Below are positions 12,345 through 23,981 of a stretch of 64,000 nt of DNA, one piece after another. A program made the translations under genes and the position numbers. Every line of letters begins with the position of its first letter. Positions within the stretch are counted from its first letter, which is position 1. This stretch comes from Xenoacremonium recifei. Its lineage: Eukaryota; Ascomycota; Sordariomycetes; Hypocreales; Nectriaceae. The notes beneath the pieces were generated by a model. That model ran no database searches and had not been told where the DNA came from. It worked only from the letters and a program-made list of their open reading frames with translations. The stretch is taken from contig WOFQ01000019.1 in NCBI GenBank assembly GCA_012184525.1, forward strand, positions 248,001-312,000, written 5' to 3'.

Positions 12345-13206
12345 TCAATTCCATTTGACCCCAAAGAAACTCCAGCCCTTCCCAGCTTTCGGACCTGAAG
12401 TTTCTGCGTTTTCCAAGTAGACCCTTTCATGTCCCCTGACGTCCACGTACAAGTACTTGTATTCGTAGTCACTTTGCCCTCGATACTTGATCATGTGTAA
12501 TTGAGCAACGCCGTTGTTTTTAGGTCCCTCAACCTGTGACAATGTATCAGCAAATGTAGCCGGAGAGGTGGTTCAGAGTTGAACTTGCGTGAAAGTGCAT
12601 CAATAAGTGTTGGTTTCCTTGCGGATCGGACCTCTCGGATGACCTGTGGCCATTAGCATGCATTTCTTTGCACAACTGAAAGACACAATAGTCCTTACGC
12701 AACAGGACGTGCCCTCCTCCACTTGTTATACGTCTCTTCGCCATGCGCTCGTATCTTCTTCGCTTCACCAAAGATTTCCACACATCGAGGATCGTCCTTG
12801 ATCTTGTCGACCGCGCGGTTGAACTGAGAGATCTTGCTGTCGGGAGAAAAGACGTCGGTCCACATAAAGTACGCAACACCGCCCTGGTCTTTCGTTAGAG
12901 ACGAAGTTTGAACGTAGCATTAGCGACAGCGCATACCGTGAGCACGAGACCAACTAGGATCATGCCGAAGTTGAAGCTCTGCTGTGTCGCTCGGGCTGCC
13001 TTCTCACCAGCCGAAAGCTGATTCCATGGAACAAATCCATCATCGTTGAAGGGAGTCACGGTCCTCCGTTTCGGGCCTGGACTGGGTGTGTTTCCCAGGC
13101 TGGTCTGGGTCGAGTATTGTCTGGGGAGGACGAGTGTTCGAAGAGCTGGTGGGTGACCGAGGATCGAGGTCGAGCGGAGCGCGAACAGAGAGGTGGTAGG
13201 CTTCAT
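12345..13206 (-). CDS. tim21: mitochondrial import inner membrane translocase subunit TIM21
   Basis: Four exons (13206-12937, 12883-12699, 12643-12589, 12533-12345) give 232 aa. TIM21 sits in the inner mitochondrial membrane, contacts the TOM complex from the intermembrane space and couples presequence import to the TIM23 channel and respiratory complexes. The N-terminus is an Arg/Ser-rich presequence (MKPTTSLFALRSTSILG...). A transmembrane segment (FNFGMILVGLVLT) is completed in exon 2 by GGVAYFMW, followed by the intermembrane-space domain with WTDVFSPDSK, KYRGQSDYEYKYLYVDV and a C-terminal GWSFFGVKWN. Introns 1 and 2 are GT-AG (53 and 55 nt). Intron 3 (12588-12534) begins GCAAGT, a GC-AG intron; no GT donor keeps the frame. 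The start at 13206 is preferred over an upstream in-frame ATG at 13260 because it opens directly into the presequence. It is divergently transcribed from glo3. Confidence 0.9.
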
Positions 13207-13608
13207 GTTGGCGGGTTTGCGACAGCCATCGTCTAAGGACCTTGGCCCTGGAAATGACAACGACAGTGGTTGGAGGCGCGTGCAATCGCAAAATGTCGTG
13301 ATGTTGCTCGCTTAGAGCTGGGATTCAAGATGGGATGCTTGCGCCGCCTCACCGCCCGGCAGAATCGCATGTGGGGGAGGACTCAGCGCCCGAAACAGAC
13401 TAGCGCGCTCGATCTGCCACTTTACAAGGCGCCTTGAACGTCGTCTCTCTCCTGAACTCCCCGATCATCAATCTCCCAACACCAACCGATTCTCCTCGCC
13501 CGCCTCGCAACCGCAGCGAGGGTCGAGACGGCAGTCAAGGAAGCACAGCATAGCACTCTTCCACGACAGCAACCTGCGCGCCGCCGCTGCTCCGGCTCTG
13601 CCACCACG
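13207..13608. promoter_or_regulatory. shared divergent promoter of tim21 and glo3
   Basis: About 400 bp separate the start codons of tim21 (leftward) and glo3 (rightward), with no other gene in between, so both promoters and 5' leaders must lie here. The right half is C/T-rich on the plus strand, as usual for a fungal leader. No TATA box is obvious, consistent with constitutive housekeeping promoters. The assignment rests only on gene positions. Confidence 0.6.
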
Positions 13609-15227
13609 ATGAGTGCCCTCGCGACGAAGCAGCAGTCGCTGAAGATCTTCGAGAAGCTGAAGACAAAGCCAGCCAACAAGGTACGCAGCCGTCCACCACG
13701 GTGCGACAGACGATGCGCTTCTAACGCGTGAATCCAGATCTGCTTCGACTGTGGCCAGAAGAACCCGACTTGGACGTCGGTTCCCTTCGGCATCTACCTC
13801 TGCCTGGACTGCTCCTCCAACCACCGAAACCTGGGCGTCCACATCTCGTTTGTGCGATCAACAAACCTCGACCGTGCGTGACCCCTTCGCCATACGCGCC
13901 CGTGATTTCCTGGCTAACGCAGCAGACGTCTAGAGTGGCAATGGGACCAGCTGCGGTTGATGAAGGTCGGCGGCAATGAGTCGGCCACCAAGTTCTTCCA
14001 GCAGAATGGCGGCACCGCTGCCCTGAACAGCAAGGACCCCAAGACCAAGTACCAGTCCAACGCGGCCACCAAGTACAAGGACGAGCTCAAGAGGCGCGCC
14101 GCTCGGGACGCTCAGGAGTACCCAACCGAAGTTGTCATCACCGATGCCGTCGACGATGGCTCCTCGACGCCCGCTGGCGAGCCCGACGACGACTTCTTCT
14201 CGTCGTGGGATAAGCCCGCCATCAAGCGACCCACGCCGCCCGTCTCCCGAACCGCCACGCCTCCCGTCATGGGCCGAACGCCCTCGCCCTTCCTGAACGC
14301 GGGCAACAACGGCAAGGACATCGCGCGCTCAGCCTCGCCCCTCTCCAAGAGCGCTACGGGCGACGCCACCGCGAAGCCTGCCAGCCGCATCACCACGTCG
14401 GCCGCGCTGCGCAAGAGCGCCACCGCCGGCGGCCCGCGCAAGGCCAACGTCCTGGGCGCCAAGAAGACGACGCACAAGCTCGGCGTCAAGAAGGTCACGT
14501 CCGATGTCATCGACTTCGACGAGGCTGAGCGCAAGGCCAAGGAGGAGGCCGACCGCATCGCCAAGCTGGGCTACGACCCCGACGCCGAGGAGGAGCAGAC
14601 GGCCAAGGAGACGCCCGGCGCGGCCACGATTCTCTCCCCTACGCCTGTCAGCCCCGTGCACAGCGCCCCGACGCACACGCGCCAACGGTCCGACGCCGAG
14701 ATGGAGCGGTTAGGCATGGGCATGGGCCGTCTGGGGTTCGGCCAGGTCGGTGGTCCCAAGGCTGCCGCCGCCGCGCCCAAGAAGAACGCCGGCGGATTCG
14801 GCTCTGTTGGCCCCGTCAAGGCCGCCCCCGAAGGTACCTTTTCCTCTCCCCCCCTTTCCCCCAACCGCCTCACTAACACCCCCCCCCAGACGAATCCCAA
14901 AACTACGCCCGCAGCAAGTTCGGAAACCAAAAGGGCATCTCCTCGGACGAATTCTTCGGCAAGGGCGCCTTCGACCCCAACGCCCAAGCCGAAGCCAAGA
15001 CCCGCCTCCAGGGCTTCGAGGGCGCCACCGCCATCTCCTCCAACGCCTACTTCGGCCGCCCCGAGGACGAGCCCGAGGAGGACTACGGCGATCTCGAGTC
15101 TGCCGCCAAGGACTTTGTGCGCAAGTTTGGCATGACCGCCGGCGACGATCTTGAGAACTTGAGCGCTATTGTTGGCGAGGGCGCGCAGCGGCTGCAGGGC
15201 GCTATTCGCTCGTATTTGGGAAGCTGA
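13609..15227 (+). CDS. glo3: ADP-ribosylation factor GTPase-activating protein, GLO3 (ArfGAP2/3) type
   Basis: Four exons (13609-13680, 13738-13873, 13934-14833, 14890-15227) encode 481 aa. It stimulates GTP hydrolysis by Arf1 on COPI vesicles in Golgi-to-ER retrograde traffic. The ArfGAP zinc finger follows a short N-terminal helix: C26-x2-C29-x16-C46-x2-C49, followed by HRNLGVHISFVRS with the catalytic arginine (about R54). Its end (LDQWQWDQLRLMKVGGN) is assembled across intron 2. The long middle is low-complexity, Ala/Pro/Ser/Thr-rich with a KKTTHKLGVKK basic patch. The C-terminal section has SQNYARSKFGNQKGISSDEFFG and an amphipathic segment (GDLESAAKDFVRKFG), which match the Glo3 motif of the GLO3/ArfGAP2-3 class rather than GCS1. 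All introns are short GT-AG; intron 2 has a clear CTAAC branch point. The start codon is the only ATG giving the canonical MSALATKQQ opening. Confidence 0.92.
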
Positions 15228-15549
15228 GCGGGTGGTTAAGCTGGGAAGAATGGATGGGAAAAAGGAGGGTTGGAGGAGGGGGAGACGGAAATGCGTGTTT
15301 TAACGGTGCTGGCGTACATGTCATGTTCCCGAGTTGGCTGCGTTGGTTAATATAGAATGACGAATATGCTTATTTACAAAGTTCTTTTTGCCTTCTGGAA
15401 TAGACGATAAACCGTGGTCTTATTGCCTTGCTACCCACATTCTCGCACGATGCAAGCCACTTATAATGAATGTCGTGAATTCTTTTTGAAACAGTACGGC
15501 AATGCTCATATCTAATCTACAAGAAAGGGGTATGCTCTCCCACCTCACT

Positions 15550-16724
15550 CTACAGCTTCGCAATCATCTTGTTCCCCCGCTGCATCCACTTCACCGCATC
15601 ATCCACAAACTCATCCACCACGGCCCTTGCCGACTTCTGCTCGTTGACCACGGCGGCACACTTGCCCATCAGATACGGGCGGTACTTGTCGAGCGCATCC
15701 TCGTCGAACTCGACGCTGCTGTTGGTGGAGGGCGGGTTCTCGTCGTCCGAGTCACCACCCATGAACTTGTCCAGGTCGGCCTCGTAGGGGATCACGCCCT
15801 TGGCGGCCAGCTCCTTCATCTCGGCCTGGCGGTTGACCTCCCAGTCGTTGATGTAGTCGTTGTTGCGCACGCGCATGGGGCGGCCGGTGAAGATGATGGT
15901 GCGGATGTTGTCGTCGTGGCCTGCGGTGCGCACGGCATCTTTGTGGGCTTCCGGCGCGCCGGCCTCGTCCGTCAGGATGAAGCGCGTGCCGACCCAGACG
16001 CCGGCCGCGCCCATCATCAGCGATGCCGCGAGGAGCTGGCCGTTGTGGATGCCGCCGGCTGCGAGGACTTGCACGGGGCCGCCGGTCAGCGGGCTCTTGG
16101 CCTTCTGGCACAGCTCGACGACGGCCGGGATCAGCACCGTGGTCGGGATGTCGCCGGTGTGGCCGCCGCCCTCGCCGCCCTGGGCGCAGATGATGTCGAC
16201 GCCGAGGTCCAGGCACTTCTGCACGTGCTTGACGTGGCCGATCATGTTCATGTACACGATGCCGGCCTTGTGCAGGCGGTCGACGATGGCCTTGGGCGGC
16301 ACACCAACAGCCGACACGAAGAGCTTGGCGCCCTCGGCGATGATGATGTCCACCAGCTCGTTGAGCTTGCCCTTGGTGTAGTCGTAGTTGGTCTTGCGCG
16401 CGCTACCGCCGACCTGCGGCAGCAACAGGTCCACGCCGAAGGGCGCGTTCTTGTCGTCCAGATACTCCTTTAGCTCGGCAATCTGCTCGCGCAGCATGTC
16501 GGGCGTGTATCCGACACCGCCAATGACGCCCAGGCCGCCGGCGTTGGTGACGGCCGCCGCCAGCTTCGGACCGGCCGCGACGTTCATGCCGGCGAGCAGG
16601 ATCGGGTGCTTGATCTTGAACAGATCGGTGATGGGAGTTCGGATCTTCTCTGCATGGCAACACGTGTCAGCGGGATGCCGCTCAATGCGACGGGGTGAGA
16701 GAGTGACGTACGAGGGGAGGCCAT
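15550..16724 (-). CDS. nitronate monooxygenase (2-nitropropane dioxygenase family), FMN-dependent
   Basis: Two exons (16724-16712 and 16649-15550; intron 62 nt, GTACGT...ATGCAG) encode 370 aa. Enzymes of this family use FMN and O2 to oxidise alkyl nitronates such as propionate 3-nitronate to carbonyl products and nitrite; in fungi they detoxify nitro compounds. The tiny first exon supplies MASP and joins to QKIRTPITDLFKIKHPILLAGMN, the substrate/FMN-binding start of the TIM barrel. Further family signatures are GGLGVIGG, CAQGGEGGGHTGDIPTTVLIP, VLAAGGIHNGQLLAASLMMGA and GVWVGTRFILTDEA, which form the phosphate-binding loops and the catalytic-histidine region. The C-terminus has an acidic, poorly conserved insert (GGDSDDENPPSTNSS). 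Without the first exon the frame would start inside the barrel, which is why the spliced start is preferred. The exact substrate cannot be told from sequence. Confidence 0.92.
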
Positions 16725-17615
16725 GATGGATGGATGGTGGTTGTCTGACGATCTTTCGGTGCTACACGGATTCAAGACTCGCAACGGCTCAAGGGATATA
16801 GGCCAAGAAAGAGACGCTGGCAATTTGTAGCAATGAGCAAGGAAGAGCGCGGAGAGTAGGGAGGAGGCGAGTTTATGAAGAGGGCGTCAGCAGAGAGGGG
16901 GGGGGATGAAAGCGTCCAAGTCAGCATGGGCCAGCGCTGGATCGCGAAGGCAGGAAGGGAAGGCGAGCAGGAACCACATGCCGAGGCTTGGAGGTTCTTG
17001 GGGGCCGCTAGCCCGCATCGAGGTTAGCACATTGGGGAAACCTGGGGAACATGCCGAGGGACAAGGCCGGATTTACAAAAACTCCGGCCATCATGCACGG
17101 TATTTGCCCTCGAAAAGACACGGGGGAACGAGGCGTGGAGATGAGGAGTTGCGGACGTTGTGGTTCCTGGACAATTTAGGTCATTTGATGCTAAACTCTG
17201 CTCCCCCACGTGCATTGCACCCGCAATGGCGGACGGGCTGGCGTTGAGGTTTCTTGACATGTGCTTCGGGACTAAGTCGGCCGACGGTGCGAAGGGCGGT
17301 CTGGCTGAGTAAGCTGCCCCAAGACCTTTGCGACGTCATGCAAGACCCGTGACCGCGACCAACCTTACAATGAAGCAAATCTGGAGGCCAATCTCCAATT
17401 CTCATGTTAATTCCCCTTTACAATATACCTGAAAATTGCCATTAATGTCTCTGGCTACTCTGCCTCTGCCTTCTCCTGCAAATGGACCCTCTGCGGGATC
17501 TAGACCCACCCCAATGGTGTTCCCCTAGCGCAAAATTTCGTTAATCAGGGCCTCATCTTCAGTCCTTCAACATCAAACTCAGTGTCAATCCCACCATCTG
17601 GCCCGGTTTTCAACC
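16725..17615. other. intergenic region between the nitronate monooxygenase and folate genes
   Basis: About 890 bp between two divergently oriented genes, holding both promoters. The left end includes a purine-rich stretch with a G-run at about 16900-16906. Short frames at 16906-17247 (+) and 17181-17405 (-) show no family features. No clear TATA element or protein-coding signal was found. Confidence 0.5.
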
Positions 17616-19311
17616 ATGAGACCCTCAATACCGTCCCAATTGCTCACCAGAAGCTTCTGTTCCTCAGCCCGTCATGCACGCTGGTCATCACGAGCCTTCA
17701 CCGCGCAATGTGCCGCACCATCATCCCGGACTCGACGGATGATGCCCCTGGCAGCAGCCACGCGCTCAGCGCAGAGCACCATGCCGGGCCTGAAGCGCCA
17801 CGCCTGCGGCTGTGCCTGCAGCGGTTCCTGCAGCAGTACGCGCAGCCGCAAGAGGACGGCATACATTGCTCTGGGGAGCAACCTCGGCGACCGCGTTGCT
17901 GAGATTGAGCGGGCATGCAACGAGATGGACAAGCGCGGGATTCGGGTTAAGCGAACAAGCAGTCTTTGGGAGACGGAGCCCATGTATGTCACGGACCAGG
18001 ACCGCTTTGTCAATGGGGCATGTGAGGTATGAATGAAATTATGTGACGCCGGGATGGACAACTTTGAGGCTGACTGTGATCAGGTCGAAACGGAGCTTGA
18101 GCCTCTGGAACTGCTAGACACTCTCCAGGCCATTGAGAATGACATGGGACGGAAGAAGATTATCGATAAGGGTCCTCGTAACATCGACCTTGACATATTG
18201 CTCTATGGCGATGAAAAAGTAGACCATGAACGACTCAAGGTGCCTCATGCTAGTATCTTGGAGAGGGAGTTTGTGCTACGACCGCTGGCTGAGTGAGTTG
18301 ACCCCCTGAGTCTTGAGGGTTTGATTTTGATACTGACAGACACCCAGACTCATCCCCGCGAAGTCTTTAGATGCCACCAAGCCCTGGAAGCTCATCCAAG
18401 ACTACCTGGAGGACCTGCCCCGTGGCGAGCCGCTGTCCTCGATGACTCCCATGTCACCGACCTCGACGCCTCTCACGGCTCTCACCTCAACCCGGAAGAC
18501 ACACGTCATGGGAATTCTTAACTTAACCCCCGACTCTTTTTCGGACGGCGGTGTGCACAGCAAGGACAACCTCACCTCTACAATCCTCAACATGGTCCGC
18601 AACGGCACGTCTATCATTGACGTCGGCGGCATGTCTACTGCGCCTGGCCGCGCTGAGGTCTCCGCAGAGGAAGAGCTGTCTCGTGTCCTCCCGGCTATCG
18701 ACCTGATCAAATCCCTGCCTGAGGCTCGAGACGTTGTCATTAGCGTCGACACGTACCGTGCATCCGTGGCTGAAGAAGCAGTTGCCCGAGGTGCTGACAT
18801 CATCAACGACGTCTCGGCGGGCCTCCTCGACCCGGATATGCTGGCAACGGCTGCTCGCCTTTCCAAGACCATCTGCCTGATGCACATGCGCGGCACGCCG
18901 CAGACCATGACTACGCTCACCGACTATCCCGACGGCCTCGTATCGACGGTGGCCCGCGAGCTTCTGGAGCGCGTGCAGGCAGCGCAAGATGCGGGCGTCC
19001 GCCGCTGGCGCATTGTGCTGGACCCGGGCATTGGCTTCGCCAAGACTGGCGCGCAGAACCTCGAGCTGCTGCGGCGGCTGGAAGAGCTGCGGTACTGGCC
19101 CGGGCTCGAAGGTTTGCCTTGGCTGGTGGGATCGAGCCGGAAGGGCTTCGTTGGCCGGGTCACGGGCGTCGCCGAGCCCGCGCAGAGGGTCTGGGGCACG
19201 GCGGCGACGGTCGCGGCGGCGGTGCAAGGAGGCGCCGACGTGGTGCGGGTGCATGACACGTACGAGATGGGGCTGGTGGCTAAGATGTCGGATGCCATCT
19301 GGCGCGCATAA
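17616..19311 (+). CDS. fol1: bifunctional folate synthesis enzyme: HPPK-dihydropteroate synthase
   Basis: Three exons (17616-18026, 18084-18292, 18348-19311; introns 57 and 55 nt) encode 527 aa. HPPK pyrophosphorylates 6-hydroxymethyl-dihydropterin with ATP, and DHPS condenses the product with p-aminobenzoate to dihydropteroate. The HPPK domain shows TAYIALGSNLGDR (about 81-93), SSLWETEPMYV, and GPRNIDLDILLYGD, its signature. The DHPS domain starts at about 225 with HVMGILNLTPDSFSDGG and has IIDVGG, ISVDTYR, ADIINDVSAG, LDPGIGFAKT and GSSRKGF. Yeast Fol1 carries an N-terminal dihydroneopterin aldolase region; here about 80 residues rich in Arg, Ser and Ala precede HPPK, so the aldolase appears absent and a mitochondrial presequence is likely, as for other fungal folate enzymes. 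In the DHPS loop the sequence is GGMSTAPG, where many bacterial enzymes have STRPG. The locus matters pharmacologically as the sulfonamide target. Confidence 0.93.
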
Positions 19312-22300
19312 TGGCAGAATCTCTGGCATTTTCGTCTTGACCGAGCGCTGAAAGGGGTAGACAAGGCGAGGAGGAAGAGGGTTGATGAAGAAGGCTCCCA
19401 GGATTCCCTAGCTGCATGGATGGATGCATCGATCGCCTCGAGCCTTACCGAATAACAAAGCTTTCGTTTCGTGTCGGCAAACGCCCGCTTGCGCCTCTCC
19501 AATCACCGCTGCCCAGCTTCGCGAGGCGCCCTCCCGATGCCCAGACCACGCGCCGGCGGGGGCTCAAGGTGCATCAGCCGCAGCATGCAGGACAGGACAC
19601 GCCTGCGCCTGAGCGCTCGAAGAGGAGGGGCGGGAAGCAGCCTGGCTTGTCAACTTGTTTCTCTCTCTGCCCTGGCCTGTGCTTGCCGGACGCACTGCAG
19701 ATCACCGGTGTGTGGTTGCATCAGTCCAGATGCCGGTCGAACAGCCACAGACGCGCTGCGATACGATTCCCTGACGAACCAGAGGCGGCTCTCTCACCGA
19801 GTTTGGTTTCTTGTCTCCTCGTCTCTCACGCTCCGAGGCGTGTGCGTTGGGAAGCGAGACGGGGTGTTGGTGCCCAAGCTGGGTCCTGACTCCTGTTGAC
19901 AATGCCGACGCGCGCTGCCCGGGGGGTGTTTGTTTTCTGGCTTGTTTGGAGCAGTTCGTTTCGGCTTCGGGCGAAGGATGCTGTGCTACGCACACGGACG
20001 GGCATGGTGGAGGGGTGGCGCGAGAGACGGCACGGGAGCGAGGCTTTGCTCAGCGAGTCCCGGGACTGGAGGTGGCGAAGGCGAAGGTCGGACAGGCCTC
20101 ACAGGAGAGGGGGGGAGAGTTTGCGTCGGATGATGACGAGACAGAGAATGGATGCCTGGCAGCGATGGTCATGATGAGCGGCTGGTGTCACGACGGGTGG
20201 ACAAGCTTGCAATGACAAGGCCCGATTCTGGGCGGGCGCGGGAAGGATGACGGATACAGGGCGGGATCACTGTACGCTATTTGGCCATGGCTGTGTCCGT
20301 CGGCGGTGTTTGAGGTTCAATTTGCGTGACGGGCTTGTTTGAAAACCTGGTAGTTGGAAGTCCTGCGATGCGTGATCTGATGAGCTGACAGGTGAATGGA
20401 AGTTGAAAATCACCACTGTGAAAAATGCAAGGCGAAGATGTCGCAGATGAAAGAAATTTTCAAAGTCAAGTTTTTCTGGTCGAATCCGATCCGTCATTTT
20501 CCATCAAGTCTCATCGCTCTTTCCTGATGATACCCGTAGTTGCCAGCTTGGTACAAACCCAACCCAAACTTGGAATCGTGAAAGGCAAGTAAGTACCTAC
20601 ATAGTTGAGACAGGCATTTTAATGCACCTTCACACCTGCTACTTGACCGAAAACATCAATAGACCACATATCTAGGATCCTAGGGCAAAAATACACTGCC
20701 CCCTTAGCCTTGAACTATTGTTTTGAGCTTGTTCCCGCGTTAAATTATTAATCGCCTCACCTGAAAACCCCCAACCTCCGTCACCACACGGGACGGCAAC
20801 CCGGCTGACCACCAGCGCCAACTCACTTTACCGCAGATAATACAAGCACTAGCCGGAACCCGAATCTTATCTGCGTGTCTATTTTCAAACGACCGCGTCA
20901 GCCTGCAATAAGAGCCTCGCGATTCGCGGCGGTTGCCAGTCGGATATCGCGGCCCGTGCAATCTTGGCGCTTGGAGAGTTGTCGATCAAGGTTCTTGTCC
21001 TAGTTGGGGATCAATTCTGATTGCAAGGTTCCATGGAGAGAGGCGACCGAGAGAGATTTCTGCTGCCTCGTTTCTCAATGACAAGGGGTGTTATTCGGCC
21101 AGCGAGTGCTTTGATCAATAATCACGTAAAGCGTGCCAAGTCCGCAAGTTGCCAGACTGGAATGCTCTCGAATTTGCCCCAACAGACAGAGCATCTCGGC
21201 GCTGGAAACCCCGAAAGCCCCAGAACCGATGCAATAGCCCTTCCTCCAGCAGTACTGTAGCCTTCAACCCCCCCCCCCCCCAGAAACCCCCCCGTCCCTT
21301 CCGCCAACAAACGCCATGACAGGGTTCACGAGTCACGCCCGCGGCCCCCAACTCTCCATGTAGACATAACATAACATCCAAGCAGTGGAGCGCTTCCTCG
21401 AGTCTAATCACCGCTTTTCTTTGACAAAGAATTCAAAACAAGTGCACGGCTCTTTCCTGCCATGAAGTCGGCTCGGGGCGAAACTCAAAAGCTTCTATTT
21501 TCGATCCCGCGCGCGCACGTCGCGGCTCGGAAAATTTACAGCGAATGGCGCTGGGCTGCGGCAGAGTCCACTGTCTGGACCCCTTCCTTCAGCGTGCATG
21601 GCAACCAAAGGGTCTCGCCGGATGGTATGCGTGCAATCTGCCGGGCTGGAAGAGGCAAAGAATGGGCTGCGAACCATGGAGAAGGAGGCTCTGGAATTTA
21701 CATGACAATCAATGCACCTTCATTTGAATTTTCTTGTCTCATTTGTACTGATGTGAGGCTCTTCGCCTGTCCCCGTCTATTCCCAACCCCTCCACCCATC
21801 CATCCCTCACTCACCCCCCCTCAGCCAAGCTCTCCCTCTTCACTTTGCAGCTTCCATACAGCCCTCTAGACAGTATATTGACACGTCGCTCTTGGCGAAC
21901 CCACTCCCCGCAGACCATCAAAATTGAAGCCCACCCGGAAAATAAAATAATTAATTCTCAAAAGCGAAGCCATAATGGAGCGCCCGCGGGTTTAGCTGAC
22001 GATCCGGCCCCGCTAGCGCTACCTGCGTAGCGCCTGTGCCAGCCCCAACCTTAATCGAACCGCCCCCCCTTGCTGCCCGCTCACGCCCTCTCTCCCCCTC
22101 GTATATCATCCAATCTGCGAAGAGCATGGCTGCGCATCCTGGCTTCCCTTGTTTCGGGCCTTGTTTGAGACGGGCAAGAGATCAGCTGTTCGGTCATGTG
22201 ACGGAGGCGAGTCATTGACAGTGGGGCTGATGCTGCCTTATGCACCACCTTAGGCTTGTCCTACCTCAGTTTGTGTAACCATCGATTTCAGCGCCCCCGT

Positions 22301-23981
22301 CAGCGTGTAACAGCAACCCACACAGGCCGCCTCCACTGTCGGTCAACCATTTCAGCGACTGACTCCGAACATGCGCTGAGAAGTCTAGGCCTGGCTGCCT
22401 TGCAGTTATGCTGTCATCCCACCACCGCCTTCTTTCGGATCTTTCCGTAAGCCCTGTAGCCTTCAAGGTCCCAAAAAGTTGTGTGAGCATTTCTATTATG
22501 GAGCATTTTACATGGGGAATTTGTTGTCATTGGGCAGTCACTTCGTCCAGTAATCCATGCCTCCAAAGCCATAGCAGCAACAAATCATTTCATTTTTAGC
22601 TGCGAATTAGAATCGATATGAGAGTAGCCTAGGCGGCTCGATTGAAGAAGACGGGGAAAAAGAAAAATGAGGCCGCCAGAATCCTGACGCTCTGCCCCCG
22701 GCAAAGCTCATCAGAAACCCGGGTCCTCGAGGGCCGTAATCCATAATCCGTAATTCCATAGCCCGTAGGCGGTCCGTAGTTTTCCGTAAGTTTAAAAATC
22801 CGAAATCAAGTCCAAAGCCATACGTCCATGATCTGAAGTCGTAATCGCAATCGCTTTCTCTCCCAACGCCCTTTCTCCTGCTTGTGCCTATCCTCCCACT
22901 CCGCGCCCCAGCCTTTCGTGTATCGCCACGCTTCATCGCCACCCGAAGGCCAGCGAATAGATTAGACAGCGTGTTTGATCAAGTAAAAGAACAAGAGTGA
23001 CTCAATAAAGAAAATGAGAAGCAATCAAGGAAACAAATAGAGACATCTCAAATAGAGTCAACGAAGTGAAGTGAAACAGTTTAAAACAACAGAAATTTCA
23101 GAAATGAAAAGTATTCCACGCAAGATGCAGCAGAGAAGATTGACAAAGAAAAGTGGTTGAGAGGAACCTCGAAGCCCTTCTCCATGACATGACCTGACAT
23201 GAAAACAACTTGTCCAATTCCTCCTCCAAGTCCACGTATCTCCGACCGTTGCGACTCCATTGAAGTCAAGGCAGGAAAACGAGGATGATGGCAATCTCCA
23301 TGTTGTCTTTCAATCCCTGCTCAACCATAATCCCGATTTTGTTTCGTCAATTTCGTTTTCCAGTCAACACCCAAACTCCCTTTACCCCTGACATCGCTCG
23401 CTCAAATGTTCGTCAGATCTTCGTTGGCTGACTCCATGTTCTTGGCTCTTGGTCGATTATTCATGTCCTCTTCTTTTCGTCTGTCAAAGTCCGCTGTCGT
23501 CCATCGTATTTGCCAGTCGACTTCAATAGGTATGAGAAATGAATCGGTCGGGGATGCCATGGTGGGCTCTCACGCCCTCCCCTCTAAGCCTTGTCGTACA
23601 AAGTCGTGCTTGGCCCATGGCCAGCCGCCGTCGTGAGAAGTTTTCGAAAACGCCAAACTTTTTGCTGTCCAGGGTTGCTCTATGCCTTGATATGCTCTTG
23701 ACCCAATGGCTTGGGTTTCATGATTGTGGATAATTCCAAACCCCCGTCGCTGAGACCGTCATGCTCTTCAAATCAAAGACAAACGTGTAAAGCATTCCTG
23801 AACCCCGACCCAATGCTAGCGAGAAGAGAAAATTCCGCTGCTTAAGTCATGTGAAATTTCAAATTCCACCATGCAGCGCAGAACACTCTCCGCGGACATA
23901 TTATTTTTTCTTCTATCGTCCTTATCGTGGACGATGCAGCTCGCAGGTCATGCTACCAGTCTTTCGAGCTGTCGATGTGCT
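19312..23981. other. intergenic region downstream of fol1 and of vib-1, no supported gene
   Basis: About 4.7 kb with fol1 ending on the left and vib-1 ending on the right, so it must contain both 3' UTRs. Open frames on both strands (for example 19416-19889 +, 21462-21869 +, 22607-22942 -) have no recognisable domains and no consistent coding signal. Composition alternates between GC-rich and AT-rich patches (about 20270-20720 and 22960-23400 are AT-richer). A C homopolymer lies at about 21268-21281. I see no transposon ends or RNA gene. Confidence 0.45.
21268..21281. repeat. poly-C homopolymer run
   Basis: About 14 consecutive C residues, followed five bases later by a second run of seven. 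Runs of this kind are prone to length errors in assemblies. It lies in intergenic DNA. Confidence 0.8.
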
